Origin: Candidatus Binataceae bacterium
GTDB lineage: Bacteria > Desulfobacterota > Binatia > Binatales > Binataceae
Assembly (NCBI GenBank): GCA_015478645.1
Contig: JADMIL010000033.1
Location: 1 to 35,249 of the forward strand
Length of the DNA: 35,249 nt
Reading direction: 5' to 3'
The notes below the pieces were generated by a model. It made no database searches. It saw only the letters and a program-made list of their open reading frames with translations, and was not told the DNA's origin. Below are positions 16,685 to 25,637 of the stretch, in pieces (position 1 is the stretch's first letter; each line of letters opens with the position of its first letter). The translations under genes and the position numbers were made by a program.

Positions 16685-17737
16685 TCAGGCGCGCGCCGCG
16701 CGTACCGACTTGACGACCTGCTCGACGATATGGGTCGCATCGACGTTATCCGAATGGGCCGTATAGTTGAGCATGATGCGGTGCTCGAGGGCGGCCGGCG
16801 CGCCGCGATCGATATCTTCGTAGGAGATATTCGCGCGCCCGTCGAGCATCGCCCGCACCTTGGCGCCAAGGATCAGCGCCAGCGCCCCGCGCGGGCTCGC
16901 GCCGAAGCTGACATAGCGGTTGACCGCTTCGACATGGATCGGCGCGCGCATGTCGCCCAGCACGCGCGAGTTATCGGGCTGCGTCGCGCGCACCATGCGC
17001 GCCGCGTACTGCTCGATTGGCGGCGCGACGATCACCTCGCGCACCAGCCGCTTGAGCCCCTCGAGGCGCGCCGCCGCCTCGCCCGCGGCGAACACCGGGA
17101 TGACGCCGGCCTCGTCGGGACCGGTCGCCGAACTGATGATCCGCACCAGCTCGTCCTCGCCCGGATAGCCCAGGCGGACCTTGAACAGGAAGCGATCGAG
17201 CTGCGCCTCGGGCAGCGGATAGGTGCCCTCCATCTCGATCGGGTTGAGCGTCGCCATCACGAAGTAGGGCGGCGCCAGCGGATAGGTCGTGCCGCCGACC
17301 GTGACTTGCAGCTCAGCCATCGCCTCGAGCAGTGCCGATTGGGTCTTGGGCGTGGCCCGGTTGATCTCGTCGCCGAGCAGAATATGGCAGAACACCGGTC
17401 CCGGCTGAAAGGTGAATTCGCGCCGCCCGTCGGCGCCCGACAGGATCACCCGCGTGCCGGTGATATCGGCGGGCATCAGATCGACCGTGAACTGAATCCG
17501 GTTGAAGCTCAAATTCAGTGCCTGCCCCAGCGTCTTGACCAGGGTGGTTTTGCCGGTGCCGGGAACGCCCTCGATCAGCACGTGGCCGCCGGCGAACAGC
17601 GCGCTCAGCAATTCCTCGATCGCCTGCTCATGCCCGACGATCACCTTGTGAATTTCGGCTTGAATGCGGCGGAAGGTGCGCGCGAAATCCGAAATCGTCG
17701 GTGTCTCGGCGGGATTGGCGGCCACGGCTTCATTCAT
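16685..17737 (-). CDS. MoxR-family AAA+ ATPase
   Basis: A 350-residue AAA+ protein. Walker A GVPGTGKT at 57-64, Walker B ILLGDEINRA near 119-128, then TPKTQSALLEAMAE and sensor 1 VMATLNPIEMEGTYPLPEAQLDRF, all as in the MoxR branch. The C-terminal lid includes ASPRGALAL. MoxR proteins act as chaperone-like remodelers that install cofactors or assemble VWA partners. Its start overlaps the end of the upstream membrane-protein gene by 4 bp (ATGA), showing translational coupling. The short N-terminal extension (1-15) is not conserved in most members. Confidence 0.95.
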   Translation of the reverse strand: MNEAVAANPAETPTISDFARTFRRIQAEIHKVIVGHEQAIEELLSALFAGGHVLIEGVPGTGKTTLVKTLGQALNLSFNRIQFTVDLMPADITGTRVILSGADGRREFTFQPGPVFCHILLGDEINRATPKTQSALLEAMAELQVTVGGTTYPLAPPYFVMATLNPIEMEGTYPLPEAQLDRFLFKVRLGYPGEDELVRIISSATGPDEAGVIPVFAAGEAAARLEGLKRLVREVIVAPPIEQYAARMVRATQPDNSRVLGDMRAPIHVEAVNRYVSFGASPRGALALILGAKVRAMLDGRANISYEDIDRGAPAALEHRIMLNYTAHSDNVDATHIVEQVVKSVRAARA

Positions 17738-19095
17738 CGTTCGAATACTCGCTTGATGGTCAACTGGTCGCCCGCCGGCACGGCGGCGCGGGCCAGCGGT
17801 TCGTCGGGGTACTGATCCTGGTTTAGAGGTACGCGCACATCGGGCGGCAGATAGCCCGGGCTGCCCGGCGCCGAGGCCTCGGTCGAGGGCTCCGCTTCGA
17901 TCGCAATCTTGAAGCTGTCGCTGCCCACCGGCTGATTGCTGGCCTCGCCGAACAGATGCTCGGGGTCGCTGCCGCTGCCGCGATTGGCGCCGCCGCCGGC
18001 CTCCTGGCCGCCGCCGACCAAGGGGTTGGGCGCACGGCCCGGCGGCGTCGGGCTGACGGCGGGGTTAGCACCGGCGGGATTGTTGCCCGCAAGCTGGTCG
18101 GCCTGGTCGGCCGGCAGCGAGGTAATCGGCGGCTGGCCGGGCGACGATCCGGGCCCCTGGGTCGAGGCGTGCTCGCTGCCCGGCAGGCTGCCGGCCATCC
18201 CGCCACCCTTGCCGGAGGCGCTGCTCGATGGGCGGCGCGGCCGGTCGTGGTCGCGCACCGTCGTGTCCTGGTTCCGGGCCGTGAGCCGCAGATTTATCGG
18301 CGGCCGGTTCACGTCGTTGCGTCCGGTCAATTTATTCTGCACGGCGTCGGCAAATTCGCGCGCACGATTGATCAATTTGCCGAGACCCTGGCCGCTACCG
18401 CGATTGGGATTGCCGGCCGCCGAGAGCTTATCCTCAAGCCGCCGCAGCGTCGCCGGGTCGGCGTAAATCTCCGCATTGGGCTGCAGCGCCGGATCGGCCG
18501 GCCGAATCTCGAGGCTGTCGATATCGGCCGATACCCGGCCCGGCGGACCCATTGCCGATGCGGGCAGCCGGCGCCGCCCGCCGCGGGCGATCGCCGAAAA
18601 CGGCATTGCCGCAGCGAACAGCAAGAGCGCCGCGAGCAGGCCGAACACGGCCCGCGAGACGATCCGCGGCTCGATTCGCGCCGGCGCATATTCCTCGCGC
18701 AGGCCGTAGGTGTCCTCGACCAGATAGGGCCACAGCACCGACGGTTTGGGCGCGTCGGCGAGCATCAGGACGGTCGTCAGACGGCCCTTGAGACCCGCCC
18801 GCTCGTCCGCGATGCGCGCCGCCTTCGCCATACTTGCGCCGGACCGCAGGTCGCTTCGCGCGATCCGGATTAGCGCCGCCAGCGCGAATAATGCCACGAT
18901 CACCGCGCTGCCGAGGAACATTAGCGGTCCGAGCAACTCGGCCGCCAGGCAAATCAGCGCCGTGGCGCCCAGCGCGATGGCCAGCGTCGCGAACAGCCAA
19001 TGCTGCAGAACGAGGAAATTCAGGCGCGCCCGCGCCGCCTTGATCTGGAACAGGATCAGCCAGAGTTTTTGTTCGTCACGGCGTGTTTCGGGCAC
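17734..19095 (-). CDS. Membrane protein heading the MoxR operon
   Basis: A 453-residue protein with two membrane helices near 28-50 and 58-76 and a third at about 147-168 (AVFGLLAALLLFAAAMPF). A cytoplasmic loop with ARIADERAGLKGRL lies between them. After the third helix the chain is long, hydrophilic and Gly/Pro/Asn/Ser-rich with low complexity (about 270-400), ending in a conserved-looking TIKRVFER. The layout resembles the DUF4175-like first gene in some MoxR-DUF58-VWA clusters, but no domain is certain. It probably starts the five-gene operon; an upstream promoter is not obvious within 19096-19185. Confidence 0.75.
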   Translation of the reverse strand: MPETRRDEQKLWLILFQIKAARARLNFLVLQHWLFATLAIALGATALICLAAELLGPLMFLGSAVIVALFALAALIRIARSDLRSGASMAKAARIADERAGLKGRLTTVLMLADAPKPSVLWPYLVEDTYGLREEYAPARIEPRIVSRAVFGLLAALLLFAAAMPFSAIARGGRRRLPASAMGPPGRVSADIDSLEIRPADPALQPNAEIYADPATLRRLEDKLSAAGNPNRGSGQGLGKLINRAREFADAVQNKLTGRNDVNRPPINLRLTARNQDTTVRDHDRPRRPSSSASGKGGGMAGSLPGSEHASTQGPGSSPGQPPITSLPADQADQLAGNNPAGANPAVSPTPPGRAPNPLVGGGQEAGGGANRGSGSDPEHLFGEASNQPVGSDSFKIAIEAEPSTEASAPGSPGYLPPDVRVPLNQDQYPDEPLARAAVPAGDQLTIKRVFER

Positions 19096-19537
19096 TTGAA
19101 ATCGGCTTGCGCAGGCGCACGGCGCGGCGCGTATCGATCGACAATAGTTAAGCCATCCGCGGCGTGCAATGACGAAAATGATCCATCAGAGCACCTCTGC
19201 ACCAGGCTCTGCTGTCACCCTGAGCGCAGCGCATGGGTCCCGGCTCCGGGATTCTTCGCTGCGCTCAGAATGACAACCTAACTTGTGCAGAGGTTCATTA
19301 GAGCGCCGCACTTTTAATATCAGTCCCACCTGATATACGGACGGCCGCAACCGGCGGATTACCCTATTAGACGAATTCGATCGCGATTTGATTCCCGCGC
19401 CGACCAGCACCGCCGCATTATCGAAATACCGCACCAGTGATCAGATTGTTGGTGCCGAACGATGTCGAGGTGCGCGCGACGTTCGGCGCGGGGGTATGCG
19501 ATTTCCTGGCGACGAACGCCGCGTGCTGCGGAGATCA
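19096..19537. other. Intergenic region with palindromic element
   Basis: Holds the palindromic element at 19185-19301 and otherwise no gene. An 82-codon minus-strand frame (19434-19186) translates the element into the string CHSERSEES and is discarded. A moderately AT-rich patch around 19313-19345 might contain a promoter, with no clear match. Confidence 0.5.
19185..19301. repeat. Palindromic element, complete
   Basis: The left end reads GAGCACCTCTGCAC and the right GTGCAGAGGTTCATTAG. The arms are TGTCACCCTGAGCGCAGCG and CGCTGCGCTCAGAATGACA around CCCGGCTCCGGG. The outer ends have lost the CTAGGGAA consensus seen at 32249, so the copy is older or was inserted elsewhere. Confidence 0.9.
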
Positions 19538-20335
19538 CTAAAAAATCCAGCCGACCGTCGTCTTGACGAAATCGCCGCTATAGGCGTGCGTCACCCCGAC
19601 CCCGACCCCCAGGTTTAACTCCAGGGGCGGCGTCAAATAGAGATTCACCGAGGGCACGATGAACTGCTGTTGCTGGTTCAATCCGGCCGGCGCTTGGAGT
19701 GGGCCCAGGTCGCCGTAGTATTCAAGCGCCGGTTCGAGCCAGGCGAATCGATCGTGCAGGCGATAGGTAATCTCGCCCGCAGGCCCGAAGCCGACCCCCG
19801 CATGCGTACCGGGGCCGCTGAATTGTTTTTCAAAACTCAGATTGGCGACCAGCAGAAAGCCCTTCAGCTCGCCCTGGATAATCGGCATCACTTCGATATT
19901 GAACGGGTCGGTGACGGCTTCACGCCGCATATATTGCAGCTCGATATTGACGCCGAACTGGATAGGCCATGGCTCGGTCTGCGGCAGGCTGAAATGGACC
20001 TTGGTGCGGCCGCCCGCATATTCATAAGTGCCGGCGTTGAGCCGCGCCGTGCACAGATATTGCCCAACTTCGAGCCATGACAGCAGGCCGTAGGTGAGTT
20101 CGAGCGTGTTATGCAACTGGTAGAGCGGGAGTTGGGTCTGGTGATTGTATGCGTCGGTCACCGAGTTGGAATGCAGTTCGAGCATGAAATGGCCGAGCGG
20201 TGCGGTCTCGACCGTGTAGATCTGGAGCTCATAGAAGTCGATCGCCTGGGCTTGCGGGCAGGGCGCCGCGACCAATAGCGTTACGGACAGCAACGCACAG
20301 CATGCAGCGCAGGCGAGGCGGCGGGACAGCGTCAT
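19538..20335 (-). CDS. Probable outer-membrane beta-barrel protein
   Basis: A 265-residue protein. A signal peptide (MTLSRRLACAACCALLSVTLLVAA, cleavage near AQA-I) precedes alternating amphipathic strands: LGHFMLELHSNSV, NTLELTYGLLSWLEVGQYL, TKVHFSLP, FGVNIELQYM, FLLVANLSFEKQF, ELNLGVGVGVTHAY. The chain ends in an aromatic residue (TTVGWIF), the usual BamA recognition end of outer-membrane barrels. The start at 20335 follows the dehydrogenase stop by 10 bp, so the pair is likely one transcript. The family resembles uncharacterised delta-proteobacterial outer-membrane proteins; transport or sensing is not indicated. Confidence 0.75.
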   Translation of the reverse strand: MTLSRRLACAACCALLSVTLLVAAPCPQAQAIDFYELQIYTVETAPLGHFMLELHSNSVTDAYNHQTQLPLYQLHNTLELTYGLLSWLEVGQYLCTARLNAGTYEYAGGRTKVHFSLPQTEPWPIQFGVNIELQYMRREAVTDPFNIEVMPIIQGELKGFLLVANLSFEKQFSGPGTHAGVGFGPAGEITYRLHDRFAWLEPALEYYGDLGPLQAPAGLNQQQQFIVPSVNLYLTPPLELNLGVGVGVTHAYSGDFVKTTVGWIF

Positions 20336-20345
20336 GGCGCCGCGC

Positions 20346-21233
20346 CTAACTGAGGCCGGCGTCGTCGAGCACCCCGAGCGCCAGCGCCGACCAGTCCATC
20401 GCCTCGCGCCCATGCGCCAGCCCGGCGATCATCCGGTCGCGCACCACCGCCGCAAGCGGCATCGGCACCCGCGCGTCGCCCGCCGTCTTGAGCACCAGTT
20501 CGACATCCTTGAGCCCCAGCGGCAGGGTGAAGCCGGCCGGCAGATGGCGCTTGGCGGCGACCATCTCGCCGTAGCGCTGATAGACCGGACAGGCAAACAG
20601 CGTCTTGCCCAGCATCTCGGCGACCTTGACCCGATCGAGGCCGTTGCGCTCGGCCATCGTGAAGGCCTCGGCCATCGCCTCGAGCGCCGCCGCGATCAGG
20701 AAGTTGCCGGTCAGCTTGGCGACGTTGGCCGCGCCCGGCTCCTCGCCATAGTCGAAGATTGCGCGGCCCATCGCTTCGAGGAGCGGACGCACGCGCTCCT
20801 TGGCCGCCGCCGGTCCCGAGGTGCAGACCACCAGTTGGCGCGCGGCCGCATTGTCGGGCCGGCCGAAGACCGGCGCCGCGACGTAGATGCTGCCGCGCTC
20901 GGCGTGATAGCGCGCCATCCGCGTGGCGGTCGCCGGCGCAATCGTGCTCATCGAAAGATGGATGCCGCCCGCGCCGAGGCGCGCGGCGAGTCCGTCGGCG
21001 CCGGTCGCCACGCTCTCGAGCGCCGCGTCATCGGCCAGCATCGTGATTGCGATACCGCCCGCCGTCGCCGCATCACCCGGCGCTTTCGCCAGCGCGGCGC
21101 CCTGCGCGACGATCGGCGCGGCCTTGGCCGCGGTGCGATTGTAAACGATGAGCTTGGCGCCCGCCGCGATCAGGTTGGTCGCCATTGGCAGACCCATCGA
21201 ACCCAGCCCGATAAATCCCGCTTCCATAGCCAT
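20346..21233 (-). CDS. Beta-hydroxyacid dehydrogenase (3-hydroxyisobutyrate dehydrogenase family)
   Basis: A 295-residue enzyme. The Rossmann motif GLGSMG is at 9-14 and YNRTAAK follows strand 2, a sequence that usually means NADP. The family strand normally read DAPVSGG is here AAPVFGR. The catalytic Lys173 and Asn177 are present in KLTGNFL. The family oxidises or reduces short beta-hydroxy acids such as 3-hydroxyisobutyrate, tartronate semialdehyde or succinic semialdehyde, and also includes imine-reductase-like members, so the substrate is open. GAGGT eight bases upstream supports the ATG at 21233. It is followed by the outer-membrane protein gene. Confidence 0.9.
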   Translation of the reverse strand: MAMEAGFIGLGSMGLPMATNLIAAGAKLIVYNRTAAKAAPIVAQGAALAKAPGDAATAGGIAITMLADDAALESVATGADGLAARLGAGGIHLSMSTIAPATATRMARYHAERGSIYVAAPVFGRPDNAAARQLVVCTSGPAAAKERVRPLLEAMGRAIFDYGEEPGAANVAKLTGNFLIAAALEAMAEAFTMAERNGLDRVKVAEMLGKTLFACPVYQRYGEMVAAKRHLPAGFTLPLGLKDVELVLKTAGDARVPMPLAAVVRDRMIAGLAHGREAMDWSALALGVLDDAGLS

Positions 21234-21316
21234 CGATACTTACCTCATGCGAATTGTTGCCGGCCTGATTTTTCCCTGCGGCCCAGGCCATGCGATCGCG
21301 TCACGCGCCGCACCGT

Positions 21317-22060
21317 CTAGCGCGAATGGGTCACGCCGCGGCGCGGGCAATGCCGCGCGACCGGACAGCGCGAGCACCACGGCGACACCGGATGACAGAT
21401 GGTCTGGCCGAAGGCGACCACCAGGCTGTTGTACTCGATCCAGTAGCGGCGCGGCAGTGCGGCGCGCAATGCACGCTCGGTCTGGTCGGGGGTTTTGGTG
21501 GTAACCAACCCCCAGCGATTGGAAATCCGATGCACATGCGTATCCACGCAGATGCCCGGCTTGCGAAACGATTCGGTCACGACCAGGTTGGCGGTCTTGC
21601 GGCCGACCCCCTTGAGCGTGGTCAGCGTCTCGATTTCGTCGGGCACCCGGCCCTCGAATTTATCGATCAGGTCGCGGCAGATGCCGAGGATCACGCGCGC
21701 CTTGGTCCGGTAGAAGCCGACCGGGAAGATCAGCTCCTCGATTTCGCGAGCCGTCAGCGCGAGCATTTCCGCCGGCGTGCGCGCGCGGGCGAACAGGCGC
21801 GGCGCGGCGACGGCGGTAGTCTCGTCCTTGGTTCGCAGGCTCAGGATACATCCGATGAGCGTGAGGAACGGGTCATGCTTCTCGGCCGCCATCAGGGTGA
21901 GCACGGGCGCGTTCCATCCGCGCGCCGCGCGCCGCAGGACGCGCAGAATTGCGCCGACCGTCGCGCCGGTCACCGCCGCGGACGCGTCGCCCGCGGCGTC
22001 ACCGCTCCGGCTTCCGCGCGCCGTCGTCGCCTTCGTCGATGGTTTCGCCGCCGTGCGCAT
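21317..22060 (-). CDS. nth: Endonuclease III (DNA glycosylase/AP lyase)
   Basis: A 247-residue base-excision repair enzyme. The helix-hairpin-helix [13 protein letters not shown] contains the catalytic Lys155, and Asp173 is in [17 protein letters not shown]. The 4Fe-4S loop is complete: C222-x6-C229-x2-C232-x5-C238. It removes oxidised pyrimidines and nicks the strand. The first 35 or so residues are a Ser/Thr/Ala-rich extension absent from the E. coli enzyme. No strong ribosome site precedes the ATG at 22060, so translation may begin at an internal codon closer to TVGAILRVL. It is divergent from the dehydrogenase operon. Confidence 0.92.
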   Translation of the reverse strand: MRTAAKPSTKATTARGSRSGDAAGDASAAVTGATVGAILRVLRRAARGWNAPVLTLMAAEKHDPFLTLIGCILSLRTKDETTAVAAPRLFARARTPAEMLALTAREIEELIFPVGFYRTKARVILGICRDLIDKFEGRVPDEIETLTTLKGVGRKTANLVVTESFRKPGICVDTHVHRISNRWGLVTTKTPDQTERALRAALPRRYWIEYNSLVVAFGQTICHPVSPWCSRCPVARHCPRRGVTHSR

Positions 22061-22198
22061 CGCGGCATTCTGAGCGCGCCGCTGGTCTCCGCGCAAACCC
22101 GCGCGGCGCTTGCGATGCGCAACTGTTTGACGATCGCCCGTTAATCGGCGCAGATTACCCGCGACCCCTGAGCGACCTTGCGCACGAGGTGACCCGCG

Positions 22199-23176
22199 AT
22201 GGATCTCGGCAAAGATATCCTGCTCGATATGTACCGCTCGATGACCCGGATTCGCCTGTTCGAGGCCAAAATCCGCGACCTCGCGACCGCCAACGAGATT
22301 CCCGGCTTCGTCCACGTCTCGATCGGCGAGGAGGCCAGCGCGACCGGCGTCTGCGCCGCGCTGCGCAAGACCGATCGCATCACCTCGACCCATCGCGGCC
22401 ACGGCCATCTGATCGCCAAGGGTGGCCGCCTCGACCGCATGATGGCCGAGATCTTCGGCAAGCGTACGGGCTACTGCAAGGGCAAGGGCGGCTCGATGCA
22501 TATCGTCGATTTCGCGCTCGGCATCCTCGGCGCCAACGGCATCGTCGGCGCCGGTCTGCCGATCGCCACCGGCTCGGCGCTGGCCGCGGTGGTCGCCGGC
22601 AAGGACGACGTCACCGCCTGCTTCTTCGGCGACGGCGCCTCCAACGAAGGCACCTTCCACGAATCGCTTAACCTGGCCGCCGTCTGGAAACTGCCGGTGG
22701 TCTTCGTCTGCGAGAACAACGGCTTCGGCGAGTTCACTCCCATGAGCACGGTCACTTCGGTCAAGGATATCGCCGTGCGCGCGCAGGCCTACGACATTCC
22801 CGGCCATATCGTCGATGGCAACGACGTGCTCGAAGTCTATCGCTACGCCAGCGAAGCAATCGCCCGCGCCCGCGCCGGCCAGGGTCCGACCCTGCTGGAA
22901 TGCAAGACCTATCGCTGGGAGGGCCACGTGGTTGGCGAGCAGGCCTTCCTCGGCGCGGCGTCGTATCGCACCGAGCAGGAGGTCAGCGAATGGAAGCTGC
23001 GCTGCCCGTTGATCCGCTTCGACAAGTTCGCCGCCGAGTCGGGTAAAATCAGCGCCGCCGAACTGGCCAGGATCAAGACCGAGACCGAGGCCGAACTCGA
23101 GGCCGCGATCAAGTTCGCGCGCGAAAGCCCGCTGCCCGACGCCGCCGAAGTGACCGACGACGTCTTTACCGAATAG
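22199..23176 (+). CDS. Thiamine-dependent 2-oxoacid/acetoin dehydrogenase E1 alpha subunit
   Basis: A 325-residue E1 alpha subunit. The ThDP-Mg motif starts GDGASNEG at 144-151 and ends with ENN at 172-174. The phosphorylation-loop/active-site stretch THRGHGH is at 64-70, and CKGKGGSMH at 93-101 is typical of pyruvate and acetoin (AcoA-like) enzymes. It decarboxylates a 2-oxoacid or cleaves acetoin with ThDP and passes the acyl group to the lipoyl E2. The start at 22199 has GAGGTGA upstream. It is the first of a five-gene unit. The resemblance to acetoin dehydrogenase is stronger than to branched-chain enzymes, but substrate assignment by eye is tentative. Confidence 0.9.
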   Translation: MDLGKDILLDMYRSMTRIRLFEAKIRDLATANEIPGFVHVSIGEEASATGVCAALRKTDRITSTHRGHGHLIAKGGRLDRMMAEIFGKRTGYCKGKGGSMHIVDFALGILGANGIVGAGLPIATGSALAAVVAGKDDVTACFFGDGASNEGTFHESLNLAAVWKLPVVFVCENNGFGEFTPMSTVTSVKDIAVRAQAYDIPGHIVDGNDVLEVYRYASEAIARARAGQGPTLLECKTYRWEGHVVGEQAFLGAASYRTEQEVSEWKLRCPLIRFDKFAAESGKISAAELARIKTETEAELEAAIKFARESPLPDAAEVTDDVFTE

Positions 23177-23238
23177 ACATGGTTGCCTGAGGGCCCATAG
23201 CGGCGCGATTTTTCCGATCCGGCCAAGGAGCTGATGCG

Positions 23239-24210
23239 ATGGCGGTTACCACCTATATCCAGGCGATCAATCAGGCGCTCAGCGAAGAGATGGAGCGCGA
23301 TCCGCTGACTTTCGTGATGGGCGAGGACGTGGTGCTGAGCGCGTTCGGCGCGACCAAGGGGCTGATCGACAAATTCGGTCCCACCCGCGTGCGCAACACG
23401 CCGATCGCGGAAGCCGGCTTCGTTGGCGCGGCGGTGGGTGCCGCGATGGCCGGGACGCGGCCGATTTGCGAAGTCGAATTCGCGAGCTTCTTCTATTGTG
23501 CTTTCGACCAGGTCTGCAACCAGGCGGCCAAGCTCCGCTACATGTCCGGCGGGCAGGCCAAACTGCCGATCACCTTCCGCGCGGTCTACGGCGCGATGGG
23601 CGGGGCGGCGGCGCAGCATTCCGAGACCGTCTATGCGCAGTTTTTGAGTGTCGCCGGACTCAAGCTGGTCGTGCCGTCATGCGCCTCCGACATGAAGGGG
23701 CTGCTCAAGAGCGCGATTCGCGACGACAATCCGGTCATCGTCTTCGAGCACGGCGCGCTCGGCGGACGGCGCGAGGAGATTCCCGCGGGCGACTATCTGG
23801 TGCCGCTCGGCAAGGGCGCGATCAAGCGCCCCGGCGAGAACGTGACGGTCGTGGCGATCGGTGCGATGGTGCCGCAGGCGATCCGCGTCGCCGATCGGCT
23901 GGCCAAAGACAACATCAGCGTCGAAGTGATCGATCCGCGCACGCTGATTCCGCTCGACGAGGAGATGATCCTGTCGTCGGTCGAGAAAACCAATCGCGCC
24001 GTGGTCTATGACGAGGGCCATCTGCGCGGCGGCGCCGCCACCGATATCGCCGCGCTGATCGGCGAAAAGGGCTTCGATTTTCTCGACGGTCCGGTGCGCC
24101 GCGTGACTTCGCTCGACGTGCCGATTCCCTTCAGCCCGCCGCTCGAAAAGGCCGCCCTGGCGAGCGAGGTGCGTTTGGAAGCGGCGATCCGCGAACTGGT
24201 CGGCCGCTGA
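23239..24210 (+). CDS. Thiamine-dependent 2-oxoacid/acetoin dehydrogenase E1 beta subunit
   Basis: A 323-residue E1 beta subunit. The catalytic Glu58 is in [20 protein letters not shown], followed by [28 protein letters not shown]. The C-terminal transketolase-like domain contains [16 protein letters not shown] and [21 protein letters not shown] before the ATG at 23239 supports the start. It forms the alpha2beta2 E1 with the preceding gene, from which it is separated by 62 bp. Nothing in the sequence is unusual. Confidence 0.92.
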   Translation: MAVTTYIQAINQALSEEMERDPLTFVMGEDVVLSAFGATKGLIDKFGPTRVRNTPIAEAGFVGAAVGAAMAGTRPICEVEFASFFYCAFDQVCNQAAKLRYMSGGQAKLPITFRAVYGAMGGAAAQHSETVYAQFLSVAGLKLVVPSCASDMKGLLKSAIRDDNPVIVFEHGALGGRREEIPAGDYLVPLGKGAIKRPGENVTVVAIGAMVPQAIRVADRLAKDNISVEVIDPRTLIPLDEEMILSSVEKTNRAVVYDEGHLRGGAATDIAALIGEKGFDFLDGPVRRVTSLDVPIPFSPPLEKAALASEVRLEAAIRELVGR

Positions 24211-24261
24211 GCGCGCGTTGCGTGTCAGCCGATCGATGACTATCGCTGGGCGCGCCGCATT

Positions 24262-24297
24262 GGCATTCTGAGCGCAGCGAAGAATCCCGCGATCGGG
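24262..24297. repeat. Fragment of the palindromic element
   Basis: GGCATTCTGAGCGCAGCG and GAAGAATCCCGCGATCGGG correspond to one inner arm and the centre of the repeat. The terminal repeats are absent. It lies between the E1 beta and E2 genes, inside what is otherwise an operon. Confidence 0.7.
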
Positions 24298-24345
24298 AAA
24301 CCCGTCAATCTGTCGAACGAGCATCACACTCTGCGCCGCGCCGGA

Positions 24346-25635
24346 ATGAATCCGCAAATGGCCGTCGAAGTGACCATGCCCAAGTTCGGGCTCACGATGC
24401 ATGAGGGCACGCTCCAGCGCTTCTTCAAGGCCGCGGGCGAGAATGTCGCGCTGGGCGAACCGCTCTACGAAGTCGAAACCGAAAAAGTGCTCTACGTGGT
24501 CGAGGCGCCGGCCGCCGGCACGCTCGCCGCGTGGCTGCATGGCGAGGGCGCGATCGTCGAATGCGGACGCGCGGTCGCGTTGATCGCCGAGGCCGGCGAG
24601 GACGCCGCCGCGCTCGCCGCCACCGCTCCAGCGGTCGCCGCGGCACCGCACGCCGCCGCGCCCGACAATCATAATGCGTCCGCCCACAATGCTTCGGCCG
24701 CCAATGCATCGGGCAGTGACACGCCCGCGGGGGCGCCCGCGGCGGCCGGCCGGCGCGCGATCAGTCCGGTTGCGCGCAAGCTCGCCGCCGAGCTCAAGGT
24801 CGATCTCGATCGCGTGACCGGCACCGGCCCCGGCGGGCGCATCACGCGCGAGGATATCGAGCACGCCGCGTCCGGCGCCGGATCGACGACTGGCGCGCCA
24901 GCGGCGGCCATCGCGGCGGCACCATCGGCGTCGCCCGCCGTCTCCGCCGCGGCCGATTCGTCGTCGAAGCCGCAGATGCGGACACTCGCGATGCGCGGGA
25001 TGCGCCGCACGATCGCCACCCGGATGCATCAGAGTCTGCGCGACACCGCGCAACTCACCATCACCACCGAAGCCGACGTGACCGCCGCCACCGAATTGCG
25101 CGCGCGCCTCGTCCGCGAATTCGATTTCACCTACACCGACCTGCTGATCCATGCCGTCGCGCGCGCGCTGGTGCGGCATCCGCGGATGAACTCGCGGCTC
25201 GCCGAAGAAGTTATCCTGATGCTTCCCGAGGTCAACGTCGGGATGGCGGTCGCGCTCGACGAGGGGCTGATCGTGCCGGTGATCGCGCACGCCGATCGGC
25301 GCACGCTGCGCGAAATCGCCGCCGCGACCAAAGATCTCGGCGCGCGCGCGCGCACCGGCCAACTCAAGCTCGGCGACGTGAGCGGCGGCACCTTCACGAT
25401 TACCAACCTCGGCACCTTCGGCGTCGACGCCTTCACCCCGATTCTCAACACCGGCGAGACCGGCATCCTGGGCGTCGGCCGCATCGTCGAGAAGCCGGCC
25501 GTCCATCGCGGCGCGATCGCGCCGCGCTCGATGATCACGCTGAGCCTCACCTTCGACCATCGCGTGATCGACGGCGCGCCGGCGGCGATCTTCCTGCAAT
25601 CGGTGATCGATATTTTCAACTACGGAGAGCGCTGA
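24346..25635 (+). CDS. Dihydrolipoamide acyltransferase (E2) of the 2-oxoacid dehydrogenase complex
   Basis: A 429-residue E2. The lipoyl domain (about 7-83) has the lipoylated Lys47 in VETEKVLYVV. An Ala-rich flexible linker follows. The peripheral subunit-binding domain reads ISPVARKLAAEL through TGTGPGGRITREDIE (about 139-170). A second Ala/Ser linker leads to the catalytic core ending in DHRVIDG with His405 and Asp409. Core features such as GTFTITNLGTFGVDAFTPI are normal. Only one lipoyl domain is present. No E3 is found in the window, so dihydrolipoamide dehydrogenase must be supplied from elsewhere. Translation could also begin at Met5. Confidence 0.93.
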   Translation: MNPQMAVEVTMPKFGLTMHEGTLQRFFKAAGENVALGEPLYEVETEKVLYVVEAPAAGTLAAWLHGEGAIVECGRAVALIAEAGEDAAALAATAPAVAAAPHAAAPDNHNASAHNASAANASGSDTPAGAPAAAGRRAISPVARKLAAELKVDLDRVTGTGPGGRITREDIEHAASGAGSTTGAPAAAIAAAPSASPAVSAAADSSSKPQMRTLAMRGMRRTIATRMHQSLRDTAQLTITTEADVTAATELRARLVREFDFTYTDLLIHAVARALVRHPRMNSRLAEEVILMLPEVNVGMAVALDEGLIVPVIAHADRRTLREIAAATKDLGARARTGQLKLGDVSGGTFTITNLGTFGVDAFTPILNTGETGILGVGRIVEKPAVHRGAIAPRSMITLSLTFDHRVIDGAPAAIFLQSVIDIFNYGER

Positions 25636-25637
25636 AT

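Noticed and set aside
19186..19434. 82-codon frame containing CHSERSEES
   Set aside because: It is a translation of the palindromic element, not a gene.
23677..25599. Minus-strand open frame of 640 codons across E1 beta and E2
   Set aside because: Crosses two well-supported plus-strand genes; low-complexity Arg/Gly/Asp content and no domain.
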